Origin: Scenedesmus sp. ARA3
Lineage: Eukaryota; Chlorophyta; Chlorophyceae; Sphaeropleales; Scenedesmaceae
Reading direction: 5' to 3'
Assembly (NCBI GenBank): GCA_004335835.1
Contig: RWJK01001916.1
Span: 24,236-88,235, forward strand
Length of the DNA: 64,000 nt
Shown: positions 21,732-32,740 of the stretch, in pieces
How the letters are laid out: every line of letters starts with the position of its first letter
How positions within the stretch are numbered: the first letter of the stretch is position 1
Program-made: the position numbers and the translations under genes
Notes under the pieces: generated by a model
What the model was told of the DNA's origin: nothing
Seen by the model: only the letters and a program-made list of their open reading frames with translations
Database searches by the model: none

Positions 21732-24173
21732 TTGCAGGAGTTTCTTGCAGAGGCAACAAAGCTTTTGGCAGCCGAGCCTGGCCTGCTGCGCTGCAGCAGC
21801 GATGAGTCGCTGCTTGCAGCGTGGCACGCAGCGGCACACACCAGCAGCAAGGCACAAACCAGCAACAGTGCAACTTCAGCAACAGCAGGCGTAGCCACAG
21901 CAGCTGCCGCACACGCAGCAGCTGTTGCGCAGCAGCCGCTGCCGTCGCGGCGTTACCTGCTGGCAGCCACTTTCCACAACAGCGCAGCAGTGCTGCCTAA
22001 CTTTGCAGTGCAAGCCCTGCGCCTGGCGCTGCTGCTGCCGCAAGGCCACCTCACAATAAGCCTGTACGAGAGCGGCAGCAGCGACACGAGCCGGCTGTGG
22101 CTCACGCTGCTGCACCAGCTGCTGCTGCCGCTGCGCGTGCCACACAACATCACTGTAGCTGGCCGGCTGTCGCCTCGCTTGGGCCTGCCGCGCATCCAGC
22201 TGCTGGCTGCGCTGCGCAACGCACTGCTGGAGCCCTGGCTGCAGCAGCAGCAGCAGCAGCAGCAGCAGGGCTTGCAGAAAAGTGGTCAGCAGGCACAGCA
22301 GCATGCAGGCACAAGTAATCCGGCAGCTGCAAGCTGGCGCATGTGGGGCACAACAGCACAGAAACATTCAACAGCAGCAGCAGCAGGGGCTGGCAGCAGC
22401 CTGAGTCATGGCATGGACGGTACCTTTGTGCCACACACGCTGCTGTTTGCGAATGACGTGCTGCTGTGTGCGGAGGATGTGCTGCGGCTGGTGCTGCATG
22501 ACGCGCACATTGCTTGCGGCATGGACTTCTACACTGCACCCTGGCAGCAGCAGCAGCAGCAGGGGGAGCAAGGCGCCGGAGGCAGCACCAGCGCAGGGAC
22601 AGTTCCTGCAGGCAGCAACAGCAGCAGCAACAGTGATGCTGGCAGTGATGACGATGACGTTGACGATGACTTCTTTGACCCTGAGCGAATGCAGCTGCTG
22701 AGCAGCACTGCCAGCAGCGCTGGCAACAAGGCAACTGCCGGCCAGCAGCAGCAGCAGCATGGCAATGGTAGCCTCAGGTTTTATGACAAGGTGAGATCAA
22801 GGGTTACGTGGCGCTGTAAGCAGAGTGGGCATAGTGGCTATATGATGCAGCTGGGGCAGCTGTGTGCAAAAAGCCATTGCGTGCCGCTGATTGGCCTGCA
22901 TGCTTGCCGGCACAAGCGTTCTGCATCCCAACACCAGCATGCAGTGTTGTGGGCGCAGCTATACACTGCAGGTTACGTTGCGGCTGCCGCCATGCCCACC
23001 TCATGCCCTCACCACCCCTGCTGCCCTGCTGCCATGCCCTCTGCCCTGGCCTGCCTTGGCTGTGCTATGCAGTGGGTGGGGCATTAACAACCAGCCCTTT
23101 CACCATGCCCCAAGCGCAACAGCCGGCTGTTACGCCTTACTAACGCCCACACAACCTGCTGTCCTGCTGCCCTGTTATCTGCTGTTTGTTCGTGCCCTGC
23201 AGTGGGTGGCGCGGGATGCCGCCGGCAGCCGCTTGATTAACCGGCCACAATTCTGCACCATGCCTTCCTTCGCCTACACAACCTGCTGCCCTGCTGCCCT
23301 GCTCTCTGCTGTCTTTGGCTGCCCTGCAGTGGGTGGCGCGGGATGCCGCTGGCAGCAGCCTGGTCAACCGGCCACGACTCTGCACCATGCCTTCCTACGC
23401 CCACACAGCCTGCTGTCCTGCTGCTGTGTTGTTTGCTGTTTGTGCCTGCCCTGCAGTGGGTGGCGAGGGACGCCGCCGGCAGCCGCCTGGTCAACCGGCC
23501 ACCCTTCATCCGCCACGCCGCCAGTGCAGCAGCACTGGCAGCAGGCCTGCCTGTGGCAATGGCCTGCTGCTGGAACGGCCTGGCAGTGCTGTCTGCTGCA
23601 CCCTTTGTGCAGGGACTGCCGTTTAGGGCGCAGCAGCCTGGGGAGTGCAGGGCTTCAGAATGCAGCCTGCTATGTGACGATTTTGCGCGGCTGGGTTTAG
23701 CGCACGTGGTGATGGACCCAGGGGTGCGGCTGGCGTATGAAATAGAGCAGCTGGACAGCTTAGGAGCAGCAGGCACAGCAGCAGCAGCAGCAAATGGTGG
23801 TGGTGGTGGTGAGGCAGGAGCTGCCGCGGCAACAGCTGATGATGATGGTGGTGTTGTTGCTGGCCTGGGGCCGCGCCTGCCCTGGCAGCAAGTGGCACAA
23901 GTGTCAGCGCAGCTGGCGGCAGCAGCACGCGCACGCGCAGCGGCAGCGGCAGATGCATGCAGGCAACAGCAGGGGCAGCAGCAGCAGGACAGCAGTGCTG
24001 CTGCTTGGTGCGGCACGTGCGGCGGGGGCTGTGGGGAAGCGGTGCGCATGGTAGAGTGCTGCGATTTGCAGCCTGGCCACGCCTATGTAAACTTCAGGAG
24101 GGACTGCCGCATGGCTGACAGGCTGTCTCCCAACTACACAGCAACAGTGCTGCCAGCAGCTGTGGCAACGTGA
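21309..24173 (+). CDS. CAP59-type (GT69-like) glycosyltransferase, type II membrane protein
   Basis: Two exons: 21309-22790 and 23457-24173, joined in phase 0 (FYDK|WVARD), 732 aa. A basic N-terminus and one span (about residues 15-33) predict a Golgi type II enzyme. A 15-residue Ser run and Ala/Gln-rich stalk follow. The catalytic part has FANDVLLCAEDVLRLV (about 377-392), ACGMDFY, then WVARDAAGSRLVNRP, CCWNGLAVLSAAPF and SECSLLCDDFARLG with DPGVRLAYE. This order is that of the fungal CAP59/CMT1 alpha-mannosyltransferases (GT69), which act on extracellular polysaccharide. Acceptor and sugar in the alga are unknown. Glu/Asp-rich and Gln-rich inserts interrupt the domain between ACGMDFY and FYDK. 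The intron carries three decoy copies of the exon 2 start. Confidence 0.85.
21688..21732 (+). repeat. AGC run coding polySer
   Basis: About fifteen Ser codons, mostly AGC, in the stalk of the glycosyltransferase. Confidence 0.9.
23068..23456 (+). repeat. Three decoy copies of exon 2 start, ~127-bp period
   Basis: The acceptor plus GTGGGTGGCG coding start occurs at 23073, 23203, 23330 and 23457 (the real one). Each is preceded by CCTGCTGCCCTG-type pyrimidine sequence. Periods are 130, 127 and 127. Copies at 23203 and 23330 keep about 40 bases of near-identical coding sequence (GACGCCGCCGGCAGCCG type). Confidence 0.9.
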
Positions 24174-24318
24174 GGGCCCTCCGCACAGCAGGCAGCAAGA
24201 GAAGTTGTGTTGGCTGCTTGTTTGGCTGATTGTCAGCCTGCGACTTGGGCAGCAGCAGCAGCAGCAGCGCCACCAGCAGCAGCAAGGGTGGCAGCTGCAG
24301 CACTATAACCGCCACTGC

Positions 24319-24760
24319 TTGCAGCCTGGCCACTCCTATGTCAAATTTAGGAGGGACTGCCATATGGCTGACAGGCTGTGGCCTAACTAAACAGCAGCAG
24401 TGCTGCCAGCAGCTGTGGCAACGTGAGGGCCGACAGCATAGCATGCAGCAGCAGGGACTGTCATGGCTTGAACGCCTGTGCTTGGCTGATTGTCAGCTTG
24501 CAACTTGCGCAGCGGCAGCTGCAGCACCATCAGCAATACTACGTCTGCCAGCAGCAAGGCCATACAGCTTCAGCAGCAGCAAGCCCGTGCAGCTGCAGCA
24601 GCAGGCTCTGCAAGAAGGGCCAGTGCAAAGGCGCGGGCACAATCCTCCATTCCTACACATGGCTGACAGGCTGTCTGCCAACCACACAGCAGCGGCGCTG
24701 CCTGCAGCTGTGGCTACATGAGGGCCCTCAGCACAGCATGCGGCAAGTCGCGTTGTCATA
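24319..24760 (+). repeat. Two copies of the terminal exon end of the glycosyltransferase gene
   Basis: The end of the coding exon (24068-24180, through ATGGCTGACAGGCTG and the GCAACGTGAGGGCC stop region) recurs at 24321-24440 (offset 253) and 24640-24745 (offset 295). The copies vary at the stop and frame, and 24380 has an early TAA. Confidence 0.9.
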
Positions 24761-25142
24761 CGGCGCCGGCTCTCAGCACCACCACCACCAACAACAGCAG
24801 CAGCTGCTGCTGCACAACAAGCACTGCCAGCCTGGCTGCTTGCTGCCGCGCACCCAATTCTGCAGCTATCCGCAGCTGCCCCCCCGCCACTCCCAGTGCA
24901 CTGGGCAGCTGCCCAGCCATTGCACGGCTCTTGAACATCATCAGCCACATCAAGCTCAGTATGTGGAGCGCATGTGGTGCCCCGCGCACCCAGCCAGCAC
25001 TCAGCAGCTGCGCAGTGCCACTCCACACTCCAGGTGGTACCCCCCAACACGGCTGGGCTCAGCAGCGTGCGGCGCGGCAAAGCAGCACACAATGAAGCAG
25101 TGCACCCTCTTCCTTCCGCTGCAGTGGGGCGCGAGGCTGCTG
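24761..25142. other. 3' flank between glycosyltransferase and LINE remnant
   Basis: CAC/CAG-rich sequence with no recognised gene. It may be more decayed duplicated 3' sequence. Confidence 0.4.
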
Positions 25143-25925
25143 GTGTAGCTGTCGGCTTGATTGATAAGATAGTTGTCCCTAATCCAATCAGGAAGGGAGG
25201 AAGAAGGCAGATTGCCCTTTTCCTTGGATGGCGACAGGAGTGATTATGTGGGGCGGCAGGCGCAACGTGCCAGGCGTCAGCCTTGCAGATCACCTGACGG
25301 CAGCCCGCCTAAGGTGGTTGGGGCGTGTTGTGCGCATGGATGAGGGCAGGATCCCCCATGTCGCTTTGTTTTCTTTATTACATGGAGTGACAAAGCGGCC
25401 TAGGGGCCGGCCTCCAGTTTGGTGGACAGATTGTGTACACAACGATTTGCAGCAACTAGAACTCCCCCATCAGATGGATGACCTTCGTGGTTACTGTCTC
25501 ATGAGGGGTGCATGGCGGTCTACGGTATACAGGGTACCAACCCTGGCGCTGTAGGGGCTCCTATGAGGAGTTCCCGCTCATCCTCCCACTCTTACAGGCA
25601 GCAGCAGTCACTTTTGCGACAGCAGCGCCTACAGCAGATGTACCCGGCCTCAAATGAGCCATTCATGATTGCTGGTGTGGGCTGGCAGTGCCCTTGTGGA
25701 AGGATTCACCCAACACGGGAATGCACCGACGCGTTGGTCCAGGTCAGGGCCATCAGCGATTGAGAGACCTGCTAATTCTTCTGTGTTTGAAGGTTCTGGC
25801 CGTATCTGGCCCTGGCTTTGGGGTTTGCCCCCTATTGTCAGAAACCACCTGAGGTGGTTTGGGAGTGGCTGCCTTCTGGGGCCCCTCTTACTAGCAAAAC
25901 GTGTAATTGATTGATTGATTGGATC
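25143..25925 (+). mobile_element. Truncated non-LTR (LINE) retrotransposon, 3' part
   Basis: One frame (25228-25554) reads ADHLTAARLRWLGRVVRMD then KRPRGRPPVWWTDCV, typical of the C-terminal region downstream of LINE reverse transcriptases. A second frame (about 25565-25765) ends in [18 protein letters not shown], a Cys/His cluster. The frames differ, so the copy is dead. The 3' end is a TGATTGATTGATTGG tail near 25905-25921. A 5'-truncated relative lies at 63057-63388 on the other strand. The 5' boundary given here is approximate. Confidence 0.8.
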
Positions 25926-26569
25926 GCGCTGGCTGGCTTGCTGAGCAGAACTCACGTTGCGCGCTTGTGCGTCATCTAGGATGGCGACTGGCGAACTCTG
26001 TTAAACTTCGACTGACGCAGCGTTCTGCCCACAAACGAGTTTGCACTTTCAGCGCTTCACTAATCTTGGGGATCGACCGTGCGTAGGTTTGGCGTGTGGC
26101 GATGCGGCTGGACCTTTCTCCCAATCGCGAGGCTGCTTGTCAATGTGCGTAACCAGAGTGGCACCAGCCCCTGACATTGGCGCCGTGCGTGCTGACAAAC
26201 ATTTCTAAAACTCAAATTTCAGTGCTATTAAGACTCAGCCATACTCCTGGGCTGGTGGCATTTCCAGATCACACGGGTTGTGCGTCAACCAGCAGAGGCG
26301 TGCGTAATGGTAGGAAGGCGTGCGTAATGGGAGGCGGTTGCCGGTTTAACTCCTACGAGGCGTTGAAATCAACCCATTACAGTACTCAAGGCTTCACAAA
26401 AGACTTGTCAATCGCGTGATAGAGCCGTCACTCAACAGGTAAGACGATGGTACGTGCACGTGCACCACCTGCCATTGGCGAAGGGGGCTGGATGAATTCT
26501 TGCAGCCGTGCAGACAAGCAAACATGAACATAGTTTTACATCGTTCGTGCTGATTCAGGTGGATCAAGC
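25926..26569. other. Upstream region of the long secreted gene
   Basis: Non-coding. It contains a direct repeat GGCGTGCGTAATGG at about 26297 and 26317. It probably includes the promoter of the next gene. No TATA-like motif stands out. Confidence 0.4.
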
Positions 26570-27611
26570 ATGGCTCCTACTCGCTGGCGCGGCATCGCGT
26601 CTTCCACGCTGCACCTGTGCCTCTTTCTGATCGCCATTGGCAGCAAAAACACAGCAGCACAGACATCAGTCAGCTGGTCAGGCTGCGGCAATGCGTACCC
26701 GGTGAGCAGCGATGGCAGCTGCAGCTGTACAGCACTACATGTAGTTGTAGTAGTGCTGCACGACGCTCGCAACAGCAGCGTCCTGGCGCGATTTGATTAC
26801 TCAATATTGATTGCAGCATTTGAAGCTGCAGCAGCCAACTTTCAAAGTTGCCGGGAAGGCGTGGAGGCATTGCTGTTGGTGTGTCTTACAAAACGAGTGG
26901 CAGTCAACACCACATGCCCACGCACCTGCTGCCGCTGTGGCCTGCTGACGTTAAGAAGCCCTGCATGCCTTTGCGCGGGCGTGTAGAAAGCACCAATAGT
27001 AGCACCCCACCTCTGACATACGTGTTTGTGCTGCTGCTTCGGTTGTCTGTGGTTGCCTCCCTGCTGCGGCCTTGGCGGTTTCGCTGAAACCTTGCAGGCG
27101 TTGACCTGCGTTGGCGCCGCCGAGGATGACTGCCAGGATAACAAGGCACTCACGCGCTGCGTGCTGGCCGACAACATTGTTCAGTCCTGCGGCAGCTGCG
27201 ACAAGCACAACTGCTGTGAGCGGCTGGGCGCACGCTTTTGCCTGAAGGACTGGGCATCATACTGTGCCACCTACAATTTGAGGTTGAGCTGCACATGTTG
27301 TGTGATTACTCATTGCTGCTGCCAGCGATGAGTAAAAGCCTGTATGAAGTGTGCGGCGCCTGGGCTCCAAGAGCAGCCTTTCCGGCTCACCCTGCTGCTG
27401 TGCAAACCCTGTGCGCATGCATGCAGGCACCACCGACGGCTCGGACTGCAGCAAGGGCAACTGCAAGTCCAATGTGTGCCTCAACCCCGACCCCAGGAAG
27501 TACCTCACCACGCTCATGGTGGGGCTCAAGGGCGACAGCGACAACGAGCCCAGCAACAAGAACTTTGTGTACGGCATCACCGAGTTTGAGACCAAGTGAG
27601 CTCAGTGAACC

Positions 27612-27708
<97 letters not shown>

Positions 27709-29025
27709 CTGCTGCTGCCAGTAATGCAGTGCATAGAGCAGGCGCATATGAATGATTGGCCTCAAAGTATTGCAAAGTGTGGTGCAGCAGCTTGGTTGCT
27801 GCACCGCTGCATGCAGGGCACTCTGCGGGGCCTGCACCCACATTTTTTTCCGACTGCGGGCCAATGCTCGTCCAGCTGCCTGCATCTGCCCTGCGGCTTG
27901 CAGGATGGAGTTCATCAGCCAGTGGACTGTCTGCACAACACAGCACAGCCTTGCCTTCATGCAGAACACCTTTCAGGTGGGGCGTGCCGCTGCTTCTGAC
28001 TCGGCTGAAGGACCCCACACAGGCCTGATCACACGGCAGCATCTGCATGCGGTGTTGGTTCGATGTTCGTGCACAGTATACACATGTACGCACTTAACTG
28101 CGACCCGAGCCTGGGTGGGCTTCACAGACCGGGCGCGCCAGTGCTCATATGAGCATGCATGCCGCCAGCATCATATGAGCATGCATGCCGCCAGCATCAG
28201 CTGCAGCCGCCATGTCGTGAGGCATGTCTGCTGTGCCACAGCGGCACAGCAATGACTCACTGCAAGCTGCAGGGGAGGCTGCTGCAATTTTGGTCTGCAT
28301 TCACTTTCACGCGCCAGCCCAACCGGGTGAAACGCAGCTGCTGCGTGATATGATGTATACATATGATCAGTGAGGCGTGAGCAGCTGACATACTGCCATG
28401 CCTTCAGCAAATCGTCTTCTTGTCCCATTCGCTGTACTTGTGGGTGCTAGACCCCGTCAACTAGCGGTGGGTAGTAAGCTGAATGGATTATCAAATGCGT
28501 CATCTCTCTTCTCCTGCTGCTGCAGAATGGCACCCAGGTGCGATTTGGCAACCTGGATGAGTTCAAGGCCGACCAGTGCGCCACAGGCAAGTGAAGAAGG
28601 GTTCAGGGGCAGATCAAAGGGTTTAGGGCAGGTCAAAGGTTCCTTCAAGGGTTCCATGCAAGCATCGCAAGCCCAAGGGGCAAGCTGCTATCACTGGTTG
28701 TGATACTTCATTACAGCCGCAGCCACCTCCACACAGCCTGTCAGCTGCTGCCGATTGGCTGCAACTCTGTCAACAGCTTCTAGCTCGGAGTGGTGGCCGT
28801 GCATCACGCGGCAAAGGCATGGTCTTTGACTGCATGCATGCTATCATTTCCTAGGCCGCGTACTAGTTGTGTTCCATCACCCTTTGCTCTGCCACTGTGC
28901 GCTGCGCTGCGCCTCCTCCCGCCCTCAAACCCCACAGGCGCGTTCGGCCCCTCACCGCCAATCGTCACATATGCCGCAATCTACAAGAGTGACGACGACA
29001 CACGCAAGAAGCCAGGTGGGCGAGG

Positions 29026-29070
<45 letters not shown>

Positions 29071-31267
29071 GCCACAGCAAGGGGCTGCCATCATTGGCTT
29101 TGTCTCCTTCAGCTGAGCGGCCGGCACAGCCTTCATGGCAGCTCAGCCCACAGCTGCACGCACATCAGCTCAAATGAGCTCAGTAGTACAGCTTGGCTCA
29201 GCACTATTTGGGGTTTTAGAACAACACGAGTTGGAGCGGCACCACGCAGAACAGAGCAAGAATGTTTACGCCATTAGGTTGAAACTGCTTGCTTTGCTGC
29301 TATTTGCCCCATTCCGCCTCCTGTTTGTTGTTAATGCTGCTCTCGCCGCCAACGTTGCTGCCGCTGCTGCCGCCCCTGCTGCTGCTGCTGCTGCTGCCGT
29401 CCCGCTGCTGTTGCTGGCGCTGCCGCCGCCCTTGCTGCCGCTGCAACTCATCGGTGAAACATCAACAGCTGGTGGGTTTGTGGGCAAGGGCAGCCTACTG
29501 AGCAGTGACTGCGCTGATTGCTTACGTGCAGCCGTTTGTGCAGGCAGGCTGTAGTGAGCATCACATGGTGGCCTGGTGGCGCTGCGAGCTGCTGATGTTG
29601 CGAAGCCCCCAAGTACAGGCTTGGTGCTGATTGACCTTTGCAGTAGTGCCTGAGGCTGACTGCCGTCGCCCTGGTGCCAGCTGGCTGCCTGCAACACCAA
29701 GTACAAGGAGAATTTTTCCAGCTGTTACATCGGGAGAGTACGGGCAGGGCTCTCCTGGTCCAGCTTTGCTTGGAAGATGCGCAGCTGTGCATTTCCTTGG
29801 GTTTTATGCATCAAGGAGCCGTTCAAATGCTTCCTTTTTTACATGCAACGTCCCAGTTGCTGGCTGCTGCTGCTGCGGCTGCTGCTGCTGCTGCTGCTAC
29901 GATTCCGGCTGCAGGTGTCACCTTTAAGAGCGATGGCAGCACCATTGTCAGCAGGAAAGCATCTGATTACAACGACCAGTGCAGCGTCAACTACCCAGGT
30001 ATGCAGCAGTAGCGTTTGTGTGCAGGGCCGGCGGTGCAGCTGCGACTCTGTTACACGATTGCCAGGCTTTGCTCACATAAGACAACCATTCCAGTGCGCA
30101 CACGCCTGATACAGTCGGCAACTGTTGTTGCTGACGCAGCTGTAGGCTGCAGTGCATGCAGGCGCACCACCCAGCCCTCCTGCACGCAGTCATGCTGAGC
30201 CAGAGGCACGCAGGCCACCTGCTGCTGCCACCAAAAGCGCCTTGGTCTGCCTCATCCTGCCAGTTTCACTGAGCCTGGCTGCCTGGCTGCCTGCCTGGCT
30301 GCCTGCCTGCCTGCCTCGCTGCCTAACTGCCTGCCTGACTGCCTGACTGCCCAATGCATGCCTGATCCTGCCATCTTGACTCCTGCTGCCGCTGCTGCTG
30401 CTGCTGCCGCCGCTGCTGCTGCTGCAGGCTCCGGGCTGCTGGTGGGCCTGGCCGGCATATCCAACACGGGCGAGGTGTCGCAGCTGACGCCGCTGTTCCT
30501 GCGAGCCATCGACTCCTTCACCATTCAGTCCACGACGCTGCCGGCCGAGTCCGACCTCAACGCAGCCTACACGCCCGCGCAGAAAAAACATCATGTCGGG
30601 CTTCGGCGTCGACTGCTCCAATTCGACCACGGAGTGCGATTTCGACGAAAAGGGCTCCGCGACGACGGGAGGCAGCACATCCTACACCGACATGCAGAGC
30701 ACCACCTGGGGCAAGGTGCTGTCGCTAGGCTTTTCCGCCAGCGGCAAAGTGAGCATGAAGAAATCCCTGACAACAACCGTCAGCGCGAAGCTTGGTGTGG
30801 ACGGCAACGTGGAGGGTGAGCTGCCTGCTCGCTTGCCGGCGGCATTGAAGCTGTTAGTGTCTGCTGGGTGTAATGCATGTACTGCAAGTATCGTCACAAA
30901 TGTGGTTGGCAACACAGTGGCGCTGTCAACTGCGGCAGCGTTGGAATGGGTTTGTCTGTCGTTACGCGTATGCGTGCACTGCTTGCAGCAGCTGACTCCT
31001 GTGCAGTGGTCTTGCGGTGCACATTGAAATCTGGCGGCTGCCTGGCCCCACCTTCAGCTGCCTTGCTATCAGCAGGCGGTTCTCGCAGCAGGCAGAATCA
31101 GCGCTGCTGCTGCCGCCAGCAGGCCTGACAGGCACCGACAGGTGCACTGCCACCTGTCAAGCATGCGTGTGTGTTGCTATCATACCCCTAGTTTGTGGCT
31201 TGATCGTTCCTGCCAGCAGGCTCATCAGCGTGCATCATGGGCGCCTAAAGAGGCAGCATGCACCAAA

Positions 31268-31299
<32 letters not shown>

Positions 31300-32543
31300 C
31301 CGTAGGTAGCTGGGAGCACACCAGCGAGAGTGCGCGTGAACTGACAGAGACCTCCGAGCAAACCTCGGACTTCCGGTTCAGCAACACCTGCCCTGCGGGC
31401 TGCACATGTAAGTGCTGGATGCCGCTGAGATAGGGTGGTGTGGGCGCACTGCTTGAGCTGTTGCTGTTGGCTGCGCATCAGCACACAGCTGGAGTCGCTC
31501 TTACTAGTACTAGTACTAGTGCTTCCTAGCTGTGGCAAATTTGGCCTCAAGTCGCTTGCTGTTGTCCAGCCATCGAGCCACCTGCCTGGTCTCCTGCAGT
31601 TGAGCGCCTCCTGACAAACTCCGTGCATCAGTCTCCATGGACAAGTGACCACAGCATATATTACAGGATGCGCATGAGTTTGCAAGTGATCCTATATGAA
31701 AGTCAACACAGCACCACAACCTGGCATAAACCTACACACTGCCGTTCTGCTGCTGCTGCTGCTCTGTGCCTCCCAGGCGACTACGTGATCTACCAGTACC
31801 AGGGCCAGATCACCACAGCAACCTACGACGGGCAGTACGTGCTCACCCTCAAGGCCGGCGGCGACAGCCGGCCTGGCGCCACGCTGACCTGGGACATCTC
31901 GAAGGTCAGCGGCACCAGCGGCAACATGTACAACACCAGCGTGATCAAGGGGCAGCCGTGGATCACCGTCGTCCAGTCAGGCTCCAAGTGCGCCGACATC
32001 GAGGCGCCGCCGCCGCAGTTTGGCACACCGGACACGTCATCATCTTCCGGCCGCAAGCTGCTCAGCACGTCCAATGACAGCACCCCTGCCATAGCCACAG
32101 ACAACGAGGTGTCACCCAGCCGCGAGCTGCTTAGTGGCACTGGCAGCGGCAGCAGCGACGTGGATGCGGCCACCTTCATCAAGCGCAGCCCTAAGCCCAC
32201 ACACCCCAAGCCTTGCCGCAACAGGCACGGCAGGATCATTCGCTGCCCGCCTCGGCCCTCGCCATCACCCTCTCCGAAGCCTGTCAAGAAAGCAGTGCGC
32301 ATGTACTACAGCATGGAGAAGCGTATGGTGGTGTACCACAACCCTGATAAGCCCTGCCCCGTGTACCACGCGGGCAGCCTGCCCATCACAGCAGCTGACC
32401 AAGCGGCAATGGCCCAGGAGCACCGTCAGGAGTGGAAGCACATCGCTGCCGCGCAGCGGCTGCTGCCAGGCAAGAAGGGCATGTTTGTGATCAACAGGTG
32501 TGCATGCAAGACCTGCTCTGATGCCGCCAAGGGCATGGCGTGA
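26570..32543 (+). CDS. Long secreted Cys-rich protein of unknown function (one frame break)
   Basis: The ATG at 26570 starts a signal peptide (STLHLCLFLIAIGS). Exon ends near 26939-26985 are uncertain. Clear exons follow: about 27098-27280, 27427-27595, 27904-27976, 28526-28586 (GC donor), 28938-29015, 29915-29998, 30428-30815, 31306-31407 and 31777-32543. Phases agree. The N-part has Cys clusters (NTTCPRTCCRC, CGSCDKHNCC) like small disulfide domains. The middle (30428-31407) is Ser/Thr-rich, with alternating strands (TTTVSAKLGVDGNVE, SARELTETSEQTSD) followed by VIYQYQGQITT. This pattern recalls aerolysin-type beta-rich proteins, but that is a weak inference. The C-part has a Pro-Ser (SPSPSPKP) cell-wall-like segment. 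Coding frame shifts at a run of six A (30583-30588), where one base too many separates two well-supported frames. A possible extra exon at 29674-29914 is open. Confidence 0.6.
27613..27705 (+). repeat. (CAG)31 run just after a donor
   Basis: Thirty-one uninterrupted CAG triplets start 17 bases after the donor at 27596. It is the longest microsatellite in the window. Confidence 0.95.
28150..28202 (+). repeat. 26-bp tandem duplication in an intron
   Basis: CATATGAGCATGCATGCCGC followed by CAGCAT occurs twice in direct succession. Confidence 0.85.
28587..28592 (+). other. GC-AG intron donor (ACAG|GCAAGT)
   Basis: Keeping phase between 28586 and the exon at 28938 requires the donor GCAAGT. The nearby GT at 28591 would shift the frame. 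ACAG|GCAAGT is the usual strong context for GC donors. Confidence 0.7.
29033..29068 (+). repeat. (CAG)12 run just after a donor
   Basis: Lies 17 bases after the donor at 29016. The same intron ends with a CTG run (29866-29900) before its acceptor. Confidence 0.9.
31504..31523. repeat. (TACTAG)3 self-complementary microsatellite
   Basis: Three ACTAGT units in an intron. The unit is itself a palindrome. Confidence 0.85.
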
Positions 32544-32613
32544 GAGATGGGGTGGTGGCTGTAGCAGCCTGCAAGGCATGCCTATGCATACGGGCATAGC
32601 TTGAGAGTGCACA

Positions 32614-32740
32614 GGGCATGGCGTGAGAGATGGGGTGGTGGCTGTAGCAGCCTGCAAGGCATGCCTATGCATACGGGCATAGCTTGAGAGTGCACAGTGC
32701 ATGGCGTGAGAGATGCCGCCAAGGGCATGGCATGATGCGT
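32614..32740 (+). repeat. 83-bp tandem copies of the terminal coding end
   Basis: GGGCATGGCGTGAGAGATGG, which contains the true stop at 32541-32543, recurs at 32614 and 32697 (period 83). At 32710 the upstream coding bases GATGCCGCCAAGGGCATGGC appear again. The stop codon is therefore present in every copy. Confidence 0.9.

Noticed and set aside
27387..27734. PolyCys and polyLeu frames opposite (CAG)31
   Set aside because: Pure repeat artefacts.
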